Of a stretch of 7,334 nt of DNA, positions 1-4,778 are shown piece after piece (within the stretch, counting starts at the first letter, position 1; every line of letters begins with the position of its first letter). A program made the position numbers and the translations under genes. The stretch is from assembly GCA_027039465.1 (NCBI GenBank), contig JALWEA010000547.1, positions 1-7,334 on the forward strand, read 5' to 3'. Source of the stretch: Calditrichia bacterium (GTDB lineage: Bacteria; Calditrichota; Calditrichia; Calditrichales; Calditrichaceae). Under the pieces are notes generated by a model that was not told the DNA's origin, did no database searches, and saw only the letters and a program-made list of their open reading frames with translations.

Positions 1-52
1 TTGTTCGGTAAATTGAACATATTTGCAAATTTCTTTTAAAACCCATCCCCAC

Positions 53-76
53 CCTTCCCTTTTATCAAAGGGAAGG
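53..76. repeat. Perfect 10-bp hairpin in intergenic DNA
   Basis: Seen: the arm CCTTCCCTTT (53-62) and its exact complement AAAGGGAAGG (67-76) enclose a 4-nt loop TATC. Flanking DNA is C-rich on the left (CCCATCCCCACCC). No T-run follows directly on either strand, so it is not a classic intrinsic terminator, although it lies downstream of the minus-strand channel gene. The pyrimidine-rich arm with a short AT loop resembles dispersed palindromes found between genes in several FCB genomes; that likeness is from memory. It could act as an mRNA 3'-end stabiliser or be an inert repeat. Confidence 0.6.
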
Positions 77-101
77 ATGCCCATTTAGCCGCGTGCATTT
101 G

Positions 102-300
102 GTGAATTGTTGAATTGAAGCCGTTGCGTGTCCAATGATGTGCAAGATTGTGGCTAGTTGCCGAGTAACTGCGGCGGGACGATAAATATCTTACTTACGT
201 TGCTGCTTTGGAGGGGATTGCTTCACTCGTTCCTCGTTCGCAATGACAGTCCCTTACGAATAACGCTTCTCCCTTAACTCTTCACTCTTAAACCTTCTCT
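102..300 (-). repeat. Mosaic dispersed intergenic repeat, element A
   Basis: Read on the minus strand away from the channel gene, this stretch holds octamer-like words related to TTAAGAGT and TAAGGGAG (about 293-271), then CGTTATTCGTA (265-255), then a GC-richer palindromic unit (252-211). About 90 bp further on are octamers in the opposite orientation (plus-strand TGAATTGT-TGAATTG, 103-117). No open reading frame of interest lies inside. The same modules in the same order occur in element B (4469-4760). CCCTTAACTCTT (271-282) is identical to 4740-4751 and TGAATTGTTGA (103-113) to 4486-4496. The outer limits are approximate and the middle (about 118-210) shows no structure I can name. Confidence 0.5.
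211..253 (-). repeat. Palindromic 'CATTGCGA…GAAGCAATCCC' element
   Basis: Seen: on the minus strand it reads TCATTGCGAACGAGG, then AACGAGTGAAGCAATCCCC. The ATTGC (217-221) and GCAAT (240-244) arms pair, with an outer GGG (214-216) and CCC (251-253). Known: short palindromes of the form TCATTGCGA…GAAGCAATC are scattered in high copy between genes in many unrelated bacterial genomes. This assignment is from recognition, not a search. There is no coding content. The element is one module of element A. Confidence 0.6.
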
Positions 301-308
301 ATTCCTAC

Positions 309-342
309 AAAAAAATCCGTAAGCTTCGGAAGCTAAAAGGAT
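309..342 (-). terminator. Intrinsic terminator of the channel gene
   Basis: On the minus strand, starting at the last base of the stop codon, ATCC (342-339) pairs with GGAT (318-315). Inside it, AGCTT (334-330) pairs with AAGCT (326-322) around a CCG loop, and a run of seven T residues follows (315-309). An alternative fold, TCCG with CGGA just before the T-run, would also terminate. The position directly after the stop codon and the T-run support a Rho-independent terminator for the S51-ybdG unit. Confidence 0.65.
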
Positions 343-1580
343 TAGCGCCGGGAATGAATTACGGTGGGGAGTTGGGCAAAATCCTGCCCGGTAGGATTTT
401 GGAAAATGCGCAGATCAAATTCAGGCACTACGGCCAGCAAATGGTCGAAAATATCGGCCTGAATGGCTTCGTAATTTTCCCAGGCGATGTCATTAGTAAA
501 GGCATAAATTTCGATCGGCAGCCCTTGCGGCCCTGGCGGCAACTGGCGTACCATTTTGGTTAAGCCCTGGTGAATTTTGGGATGATTCTTAATGTAATTT
601 GCCGCGTAAACCCGGAAGGTTCCGATATTGGTCATGCGGCGACCGTTTACTTTTACACTGTCATCGATGTGGTGCGCCTTGTTGTATTCTTCCAATTCTT
701 GCAATTTGCGATCAATGTAATCCTGCAGCAAATGAATGCGCCGGAAGCGTTCAATCATTTCCGGATCGCAAAATTTAACGGAATTTTGATCGATGTAAAT
801 GGCGCGTTTAATGCGGCGGCCTCCGGTCTCTTCCATGCCGCGCCAGTTTCGGAAGGAATTATCGAGCAATTTATGAGTGGGAATAATCGTGATCGATTTG
901 TCCCAATTTTGCACCTTAATGGTGTGTAAAGCGATGTCCACCACATCTCCGTCTGCGCCGAACTGCGGCATTTCGATCCAATCACCGACGTGCAGCAAAT
1001 CGTACATGTTGATCTGCAAGCCGGCAACGAAGGAAAGAATGGTATCTTTGAAAATTAACAGGACGATGGCGGTCATGGCGCCGATGCCGCTAAGCAGCAT
1101 CCACGGGGATTGGTGCGTTAAAATGCCGATGATGAAAATAAGCGCAACCAAGTAATCAATAATGATGACCACCTGCAAATAACTTTTAATCGGTCGGGTT
1201 TTGGCCTTGGGTTTCAGCTCGTAATAGCCGTTGGCGGCATTTAAAAACGAAGCAATGACTTTGGCCGTTAAAAAAATGAGTAAAATATTAACCAATCCGT
1301 CTACGGTTTTGGCAAAGAGAGGGATTAGAAACAAAAGATTTTTAATGATCAGCAACGGAATAAAATAGGCCAGACTGTGGAGTACTTTGTGCGAAATCAG
1401 CAAATCATCAAATTTGGTTTTGGTTTTCCGGGCAAATTTTTTAACTAGGCGAATACCGAGCTTAATGGTAATAACAAGAGCCAAATAGGAAACAATCAGA
1501 ATAAGAATGAAAAAAATCGTATCGTGAAACCAGGGAAATTTATCAAATAATTGTCTGATGGTGGCGCTTATTTTTTGCAT
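342..1580 (-). CDS. ybdG: YbdG-type (MscS family) mechanosensitive channel
   Basis: Small-conductance mechanosensitive channel of the MscS superfamily, miniconductance YbdG branch; it would sit in the inner membrane and release solutes on hypo-osmotic shock. The protein has 412 residues, close to E. coli YbdG (415). Hydrophobic segments lie at about 21-41, 68-90, 95-115 and 133-153. The pore-lining helix follows at about 160-190, with SGIGAM and the FKD-T motif at 177-180. The MscS beta domain begins with HVGDWIEMPQFGADG (197-211) and includes VQNWDKSITIIPTHKL. The YbdG-type soluble part has FRNWRGM, GGRRIKR (253-259), RRMTNIGTFR (314-323) and LPIEIYAFTN (354-363), all near-identical in memory to E. 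coli YbdG. The start is ATG at 1580, with AGGAG at 1595-1591. This ATG shares one base with the upstream stop (TAATG), so translation is probably coupled to the S51 gene. A terminator follows the stop. The family and subfamily are secure; gating properties cannot be read from sequence. Confidence 0.93.
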   Translation of the reverse strand: MQKISATIRQLFDKFPWFHDTIFFILILIVSYLALVITIKLGIRLVKKFARKTKTKFDDLLISHKVLHSLAYFIPLLIIKNLLFLIPLFAKTVDGLVNILLIFLTAKVIASFLNAANGYYELKPKAKTRPIKSYLQVVIIIDYLVALIFIIGILTHQSPWMLLSGIGAMTAIVLLIFKDTILSFVAGLQINMYDLLHVGDWIEMPQFGADGDVVDIALHTIKVQNWDKSITIIPTHKLLDNSFRNWRGMEETGGRRIKRAIYIDQNSVKFCDPEMIERFRRIHLLQDYIDRKLQELEEYNKAHHIDDSVKVNGRRMTNIGTFRVYAANYIKNHPKIHQGLTKMVRQLPPGPQGLPIEIYAFTNDIAWENYEAIQADIFDHLLAVVPEFDLRIFQNPTGQDFAQLPTVIHSRR

Positions 1581-2275
1581 TAAGATTCTTCTCCTGTTTT
1601 TACTTCTGCAAATTCTTTGGGCAGCAACAGTTCCTGTTTAATACCGGCATCGCTCTGTTCAAAAAGCCAGGCCGGTTTGCGTACCGCCTCGATGGAATGA
1701 TCTTCGCGGTAGAGAATGCCGGAACCCAAAGGAATGCCCAATCCGTGAATGTATTTGTTGTTACTAAGGCTCAAGGTGTCTTTTAAGGTTTGCCACGATT
1801 CGTTTTCGCGATGCACATCCACAATAAACGGCACAAGTTTTAAGGTTTCGACGAGTTGCCCGTTTTCATCACGAAACATGAGTCCCAAATGAACGGAGCC
1901 CGCGGAAACACCGATTAAAAAAGCGCCGGCATAATAGCGATCGACAATCCGCTTGGCCATTCCGGTTTGTTGAAGAATTTCCCATCCGCGCCGCACATCG
2001 CCACCGGCTAACAGAATCAGGTCGGCTTGATCCAAAAGCTGCGCGTCGTGTTGCGGAAACTCTTTGAAGATTTGCTCGATGCGTTTAACGCCGGTCTGTT
2101 GCATGGCCGCCTGAAAGATCTGATAAAATTCCGGTCGATCATCGTTGGCGGCACCGATGTAAACAGCCGTTTTGGGTGCATTGTTTTTGAATAATCGTTT
2201 TAAAAGCCCTTGTCCGCCAAACGACCAAAACAGATTTTGACTGTCGGCCAAAAGTAAAATCGGTTTGAGTGCCAA
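1580..2275 (-). CDS. Peptidase family S51 protein (dipeptidase E/cyanophycinase-like)
   Basis: Member of the S51 family (class I glutamine amidotransferase-like fold), whose known members are alpha-aspartyl dipeptidase PepE and cyanophycinase. Numbered from the start chosen here (231 residues, close to PepE), the visible motifs are LLAGGD (88-93), the nucleophile elbow GVSAGS at 122-127 with Ser124 the predicted nucleophile, and VPFIVDVHREN with His155 a candidate catalytic histidine. The start is set at TTG 2275 because AGGAGGGG lies at 2287-2280. A longer reading from TTG 2290 would translate this ribosome binding site as Arg-Arg-Gly. No signal peptide is seen, so it is probably cytosolic. 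It is the first gene of a two-gene unit with ybdG (TAATG overlap). The true substrate is unknown: it could be an Asp-X dipeptide, a cyanophycin-type product or something else. Family placement is firm, activity inferred. Confidence 0.87.
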   Translation of the reverse strand: MALKPILLLADSQNLFWSFGGQGLLKRLFKNNAPKTAVYIGAANDDRPEFYQIFQAAMQQTGVKRIEQIFKEFPQHDAQLLDQADLILLAGGDVRRGWEILQQTGMAKRIVDRYYAGAFLIGVSAGSVHLGLMFRDENGQLVETLKLVPFIVDVHRENESWQTLKDTLSLSNNKYIHGLGIPLGSGILYREDHSIEAVRKPAWLFEQSDAGIKQELLLPKEFAEVKTGEES

Positions 2276-2287
2276 AACTCCCCTCCT
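2273..2287 (-). promoter_or_regulatory. Strong ribosome binding site that fixes the S51 start
   Basis: On the minus strand AGGAGGGG (2287-2280) stands 6 nt (counting after AGGAGG) before TTG at 2275-2273. This spacing is ideal and argues that translation begins at 2275, not at the in-frame TTG at 2290 that precedes the Shine-Dalgarno sequence. Confidence 0.75.
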
Positions 2288-2299
2288 CAATGATTGAAT

Positions 2300-2327
2300 A
2301 AATTATTAATTTTTGCAAATGATGCAA
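2300..2327 (-). promoter_or_regulatory. Candidate promoter for the S51-ybdG unit
   Basis: On the minus strand TTGCAT (2327-2322) is followed after 16 nt by TAATTT (2305-2300), about 25 nt upstream of the start codon. The -35 matches TTGACA at four of six positions; the -10 is weak (T, A and final T). The nonamer TTGCATCAT also occurs at the carA promoter. The -35 overlaps a small inverted repeat, TTGCA-5-TGCAA (2313-2327). This is a prediction only. Confidence 0.4.
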
Positions 2328-2352
2328 GTTTGTTTGTTTTTCGGAGGCCGGG

Positions 2353-2380
2353 CATCTGACTGATTGCTATCAGTCAGATG
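2353..2380. repeat. Perfect 28-nt palindrome, copy 1 (loop TGCT)
   Basis: Seen: CATCTGACTGAT pairs with ATCAGTCAGATG over 12 bp around the loop TGCT (2365-2368). The 18-nt core at 2358-2375 is the exact reverse complement of the core of copy 2 (2395-2412). A T-rich stretch (ACATTTTGTTTTT) follows on the plus strand, so it could terminate plus-strand transcripts, but no plus-strand gene ends nearby. It lies 26 bp upstream of the S51 -35 box. Confidence 0.85.
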
Positions 2381-2388
2381 ACATTTTG

Positions 2389-2418
2389 TTTTTGGACTGA
2401 TAGCAATCAGTCCAAAAA
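2389..2418. repeat. Perfect 30-nt palindrome, copy 2 (loop AGCA)
   Basis: Seen: TTTTTGGACTGAT pairs with ATCAGTCCAAAAA over 13 bp around the loop AGCA (2402-2405). The core is copy 1 in inverted orientation. The outer stem differs completely from copy 1 (TTTTTG/CAAAAA against CATCT/AGATG), yet both outer stems are fully paired. It has T residues before and A residues after the stem on both strands, so it lacks the usual terminator U-tail. It lies between divergent genes, which also argues against a terminator role. Confidence 0.85.
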
Positions 2419-2618
2419 ATCAGGAATATTTTAGCGAATAAAGCGTTTGTTCGGGAAAAGGCGGCGGAAAGCATGGGATGCGATTCAGTTGATGTTCTAA
2501 CGGATAGGGCAGGGTGGTTCGAAGTGACGACACTTTTCGTGCCACCAATTCATTACGATCAAAGCGCCGTCTCATTAAAAAACGGCCGAAAGATGAATTC
2601 GTAAAAAACGGAGAAATT

Positions 2619-3143
2619 ATGAGAAGTTTTTTGCATTTAGGGTTGTTGGCAATCCTTCTTTTGCTGCAACCGGTCAAAGGAGGTAACGTGTTAAAGCCCG
2701 GAACCAAAGCTCCCGATTTTGCCCTGAAGGACGAACAGGGTAAAACACATCGGTTGTCGGATTACCGAGGGAAAATGGTTGTACTCTATTTTTACCCCAA
2801 GGATTTTACGCCAGGTTGTACGGCGGAAGCTTGCAATTTGCGCGATAATTTTGACGCGCTGCAGAAAAAGGGCATAGTGATTTTGGGCGTGAGTTACGAC
2901 AGCCAGCAAAAGCACAAAGAATTCAAAGAAAAATATCAGCTGCCGTTTCCTTTACTTTCCGACACGGCTAAAACAGTAGCCGCAAAATACGGCGCAAAGA
3001 GTACGCTGACGGGATTCTTATTTGCCAAGCGGATCACTTATTTGATTGATGAAAAAGGTTTTGTTTTGCACGTTTTTGACAAGGTAAAGACCAAAAGTCA
3101 TGCCCAACAAATTTTGGACTTTCTTAAGGCGCACAAAAAATGA
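2619..3143 (+). CDS. bcp: Peroxiredoxin, Bcp/PrxQ type, with signal-like N-terminus
   Basis: Thiol peroxidase that reduces hydrogen peroxide and organic hydroperoxides, re-reduced by thioredoxin or a similar partner. From ATG 2619 the protein has 174 residues. Residues 1-23 form a signal-like or membrane-anchor segment: an Arg near the N-terminus, then a hydrophobic run about 8-17 (GLLAILLLLQ). It has no lipobox Cys and no clear AxA cleavage site. The thioredoxin-fold body follows with APDF, then FYPKDFTPGCT with peroxidatic Cys67 and Cys72 five residues on, the PrxQ CX4C arrangement. Next come GVSYD, LLSD and a C-terminal TYLIDEKG. ATG 2619 has GGAG at 2610-2613 (5-nt gap). The frame stays open back to 2514, but that extension is basic and unlike the family. 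A second good start exists at GTG 2688 (see separate entry) and would give a 151-residue cytosolic Bcp of usual length. The family is certain; the start and location are uncertain. It stands alone, divergent from the S51 unit. Confidence 0.92.
   Translation: MRSFLHLGLLAILLLLQPVKGGNVLKPGTKAPDFALKDEQGKTHRLSDYRGKMVVLYFYPKDFTPGCTAEACNLRDNFDALQKKGIVILGVSYDSQQKHKEFKEKYQLPFPLLSDTAKTVAAKYGAKSTLTGFLFAKRITYLIDEKGFVLHVFDKVKTKSHAQQILDFLKAHKK
2676..2690 (+). promoter_or_regulatory. Internal ribosome binding site and GTG start inside bcp
   Basis: AAAGGAGGT (2676-2684) is a near-complete anti-16S match, followed 3 nt later by GTG at 2688-2690, in frame with bcp. The spacing is slightly short: 4 nt after GGAGG. 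Initiation here gives a protein beginning LKPGTKAPDF after the first residue, exactly where canonical cytosolic Bcp proteins begin. Part of the Shine-Dalgarno sequence encodes Lys-Gly-Gly at the end of the signal-like segment, so chance codon use is possible. Confidence 0.5.
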
Positions 3144-3427
3144 TCTGCCTGCTTTACGAAGCCACAACGGACTAATTGCCGAGTTTATAAAATTTGAATT
3201 AAACTGTTGTTATCTGAATTATTAAGCTTGTCTCACGGCAAACCTTTCGAATTGTCCTGGATTTGCCGGAGAATTAGAAAAAAATTAAGCCACTAAGGGC
3301 TGCAGGTTTTCTTAAATTGGTTTTGAAGTAGCGCAATTTACACAACCTTGCCATCCTGCCTAAATTTGCATCTGTTTGCTTATTCTCCTAAGTTTGAACG
3401 CAATTATTACAAAGAGATGAACGGGCA
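3144..3427. other. Intergenic region with little structure
   Basis: This AT-rich gap lies between bcp and the DUF2085 gene. I see no clear terminator after bcp. CGGCAAA (3236-3242) and TTTGCCG (3262-3268) could pair across a 19-nt loop, and AGCC/GGCT flank ACTAAG further on, but both are weak. The only other element is the candidate promoter at 3366-3394. Confidence 0.4.
3366..3394 (+). promoter_or_regulatory. Candidate promoter for the two membrane-protein genes
   Basis: TTGCAT (3366-3371) and TAAGTT (3389-3394) are separated by 17 nt, about 33 nt before the start codon at 3428. It has the same -35 hexamer and a similar TAA-type -10 to the candidate carA and S51 promoters. Confidence 0.4.
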
Positions 3428-3958
3428 ATGAGGCGCTTCGTTTTACGCAATCAAAGAGAAAACAATCGATTACTACGGATTTTAATCTACTTCTTTGTAG
3501 GTTTAAATTTTTTAAACTGGATAGCCCCGGTGTTGAGTGCAAGTACCAATGCCATTGCCCAATACGTTGGCGCCGGCATTTATTTTTTGTTAGACCCCAT
3601 TTGTCACCAGTTGCCGGATCGGTGCCTTTTCATCCGGCATTTACCGATGGCCCTGTGTGTGCGGTGCACGTTTATCTATTTGGGCGTTCTGCTGGGATTG
3701 TTAATTTTGTACCGACAAAGACGATTGCGGCTGAATTCGTTTTTGGTTTATGCCGTGTTCGGCTTTGTGGCCATTGAAATTTTTACGGAGAAAATAGGGC
3801 TGTACGCTAATTGGTCGCTGTTGCGAGGAGTCAGCGGGTTTTTGCTGGGATTGTTCGTGGTTTTGTATTTTGCTCAATTTGCAATTCCGAATTTAAAAAC
3901 GCAGCAAACGGAAGGCTCCGGGACGGCTATTAAAACAAATAAAGGAACGCATTCCTGA
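3428..3958 (+). CDS. DUF2085 family integral membrane protein
   Basis: Function unknown. The 176-residue protein has the hallmark pattern of the DUF2085 family: a cysteine-histidine-glutamine motif CHQLPDRC (59-66) followed by LCVRC (76-80), with T-F-I-Y-L-G after it where the family more often has a glycine after the Thr. These clustered Cys/His residues at a membrane edge hint at metal or redox chemistry, which is unproven. Hydrophobic segments lie near 17-38, 44-57, 75-95, 104-118 and 131-153. The C-terminal 23 residues are polar and low in complexity. Start ATG 3428 has only a weak purine tract (AAAGAG, 3411-3416). A four-codon open frame (ATG 3417) ends on a TGA that overlaps this ATG, which may be chance. 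The next gene starts 26 bp after the stop, suggesting an operon of two membrane proteins. Confidence 0.82.
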   Translation: MRRFVLRNQRENNRLLRILIYFFVGLNFLNWIAPVLSASTNAIAQYVGAGIYFLLDPICHQLPDRCLFIRHLPMALCVRCTFIYLGVLLGLLILYRQRRLRLNSFLVYAVFGFVAIEIFTEKIGLYANWSLLRGVSGFLLGLFVVLYFAQFAIPNLKTQQTEGSGTAIKTNKGTHS

Positions 3959-3984
3959 AAATCGAAAACAAATGAGGTGAATGG

Positions 3985-4473
3985 ATGCAAAAACAAGGTT
4001 ACTATCAGGCGGTGATTTTAGGTGCATTGGTTTCGGCATTAACGGACAGCATTCCTCTGCTTAGTTTCGTGAATGTCTTTTGCTGTATCGGCATTGCTTC
4101 CGGCGGTTTTGTTACGCTTTGGCTTCTGCGCCGCCAAAATCCCGAAAAAGAGTACTTCACCACACCGGAAGTGATTCACCTTGGTTTGCTTACCGGAATC
4201 ATCGGAGCTTTTCTCTCGTATGTGTTTCAATATATTGTTTTTTTGTGGATCGGAAATTGGCAGGTGCAATGGTTGCTGAACGCCATGAATAACATGGAAG
4301 AGCTACCGCCTTTGTGGGATAAAATGTACGAGGAATTGCAGCGGCCGGAATATCAGGGATTTGCAGGCGTCGCTATTTTGGTGCGCAATTTGATCATTTT
4401 TCCCATCTTTACTTTTTTGGGTGCGTTAATCACGAACAAGATTTTTATTCGGAAAACATTGAAAAAGGGTTAA
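3985..4473 (+). CDS. Small integral membrane protein, family not recognised
   Basis: I do not recognise a named family. The 162-residue protein has four likely membrane segments: about 8-28, 29-48, 64-89 and 126-152. The first two form a tight module with SIPLLSFVNVFCCIGIASGG (22-41), a Pro before an Asn and a Cys-Cys pair (33-34), then a Gly-Gly and basic RR. Similar 'N-x-x-CC-x-x-x-x-GG' hairpins occur in uncharacterised bacterial and archaeal membrane proteins (from memory). Between segments 3 and 4 there is a soluble stretch rich in Met, Glu and Trp (92-122). Start ATG 3985 has GAGGTGA at 3974-3980, an ideal spacing. It follows the DUF2085 gene by 26 bp and is probably co-transcribed. Its stop codon lies inside the left arm of the inverted repeat that begins element B. 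It is certainly a gene; role unknown. Confidence 0.8.
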   Translation: MQKQGYYQAVILGALVSALTDSIPLLSFVNVFCCIGIASGGFVTLWLLRRQNPEKEYFTTPEVIHLGLLTGIIGAFLSYVFQYIVFLWIGNWQVQWLLNAMNNMEELPPLWDKMYEELQRPEYQGFAGVAILVRNLIIFPIFTFLGALITNKIFIRKTLKKG

Positions 4474-4517
4474 GGGTATAAGGGTTGAATTGTTGATTGG
4501 TTGAATGGTTAAATGGG
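4470..4517 (+). repeat. Six tandem octamers, period 8
   Basis: Read in register: TTAAGGGT, ATAAGGGT, TGAATTGT, TGATTGGT, TGAATGGT, TAAATGGG. All six are 8 nt long with no indel, with a common pattern (T/A)NANNGGT or close to it. The array starts at the stop codon of the upstream gene. Equivalent octamers occur inverted at 4722-4747 and, more weakly, at 103-117 and 271-293. Confidence 0.65.
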
Positions 4518-4520
4518 GGA

Positions 4521-4556
4521 AATCGTTATTCGTATATTCGTGATTCGTTAATCGTG
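4521..4556 (+). repeat. Short tandem repeat of (A/T)TCGT units
   Basis: Five copies of A(A/T)TCGT begin at 4521, 4528, 4536, 4543 and 4550, a period of 7 with one unit of 8. The first two units contain CGTTATTCGTA (4524-4534), whose complement occurs at 255-265 in element A. Confidence 0.65.
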
Positions 4557-4580
4557 AATTATTGCTTGTGCAGTCGGTGG

Positions 4581-4598
4581 AATTGCTTCGCCCCTACC
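4581..4598 (-). repeat. GGTAGGGGCGAAGCAATT motif
   Basis: On the minus strand this 18-mer reads GGTAGGGGCGAAGCAATT. Strings very like it (GTAGGGGCGAAGCATT) are scattered between genes in high copy in cyanobacteria and other genomes, from memory. It shares GAAGCAAT with the palindromic unit of element A (211-253), although the two are in different repeats. Confidence 0.45.
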
Positions 4599-4698
4599 AG
4601 TCCGGCAGAATCACTCGGGAACGGGACGCGGTCAAAGCAACCGGTTGGTGAGTAGAGACTGCGAAGGCTGGATCGTATTGAGACACGGTGGCAGTACC

Positions 4699-4724
4699 AG
4701 TTCCCAATTCCAGTTCCTAATTCC
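4699..4724 (+). repeat. Two tandem 13-mers
   Basis: AGTTCCCAATTCC (4699-4711) is followed directly by AGTTCCTAATTCC (4712-4724), one mismatch. It abuts the right inverted octamer array of element B. It is another low-complexity module with no coding role. Confidence 0.7.
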
Positions 4725-4778
4725 CATTTAACCCTTATACCCTTAACTCTTAACCATCAATCAACCCCAATAATATTT

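Larger units (their letters stand above)
4469..4747. repeat. Mosaic intergenic element B with 18-bp terminal inverted repeats
   Basis: Seen: GTTAAGGGTATAAGGGTT (4469-4486) and its exact reverse complement (4730-4747) enclose about 243 bp with no credible gene. The left arm covers the stop codon of the preceding gene. Further in on both sides are copies of TAAATGGG (4510-4517 plus; 4729-4722 minus), so the arms are similar octamer arrays in inverted orientation with three octamers missing on the right. The inside holds an ATTCGT repeat (4521-4556), a GC-richer central part (about 4565-4698) and a 13-bp tandem repeat (4699-4724). There is no transposase and no obvious target duplication. It may be a non-autonomous or replication-slippage-built repeat; its origin is unknown. 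Confidence 0.7.

Noticed and set aside
2..30. TGTTC-8-GAACA inverted repeat and ATTTGCAAAT palindrome at the window start
   Set aside because: Short, AT-rich and without a neighbouring start codon in the window; within chance expectation.
354..929. Plus-strand frames across the ybdG gene
   Set aside because: They are antisense shadows of a firmly identified channel gene and show no domain.
2576..2611. Direct repeat TAAAAAACGG (2576-2585 and 2602-2611) upstream of bcp
   Set aside because: A-rich 10-mer repeated once at 26 nt; could be chance, with no supporting operator symmetry.
2514..2618. N-terminal extension of bcp from ATG 2514
   Set aside because: The 35 extra residues are basic and polar, would bury the hydrophobic segment, and have no family counterpart. 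ATG 2619 has its own GGAG.
2420..2707. Minus-strand 95-codon frame ending next to the palindromes
   Set aside because: It overlaps the 5' end of bcp antisense, has an unusual Pro/Arg-rich composition and no recognisable domain or ribosome binding site. It is most likely a chance frame.
158..3184. Shared 9-mer TTGCCGAGT at 158-166 and 3176-3184
   Set aside because: The flanks do not match, so it is probably coincidental and not part of the mosaic repeat family.
3236..3268. CGGCAAA/TTTGCCG hairpin after bcp as a terminator
   Set aside because: A 7-bp stem with a 19-nt loop, 93 bp after the stop and not followed directly by a T-run, is too weak to call.
4565..4698. Possible structured RNA in the GC-richer centre of element B
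   Set aside because: I looked for a tRNA cloverleaf, T-loop motif or long complementary arms and found none. Short complementary words only.
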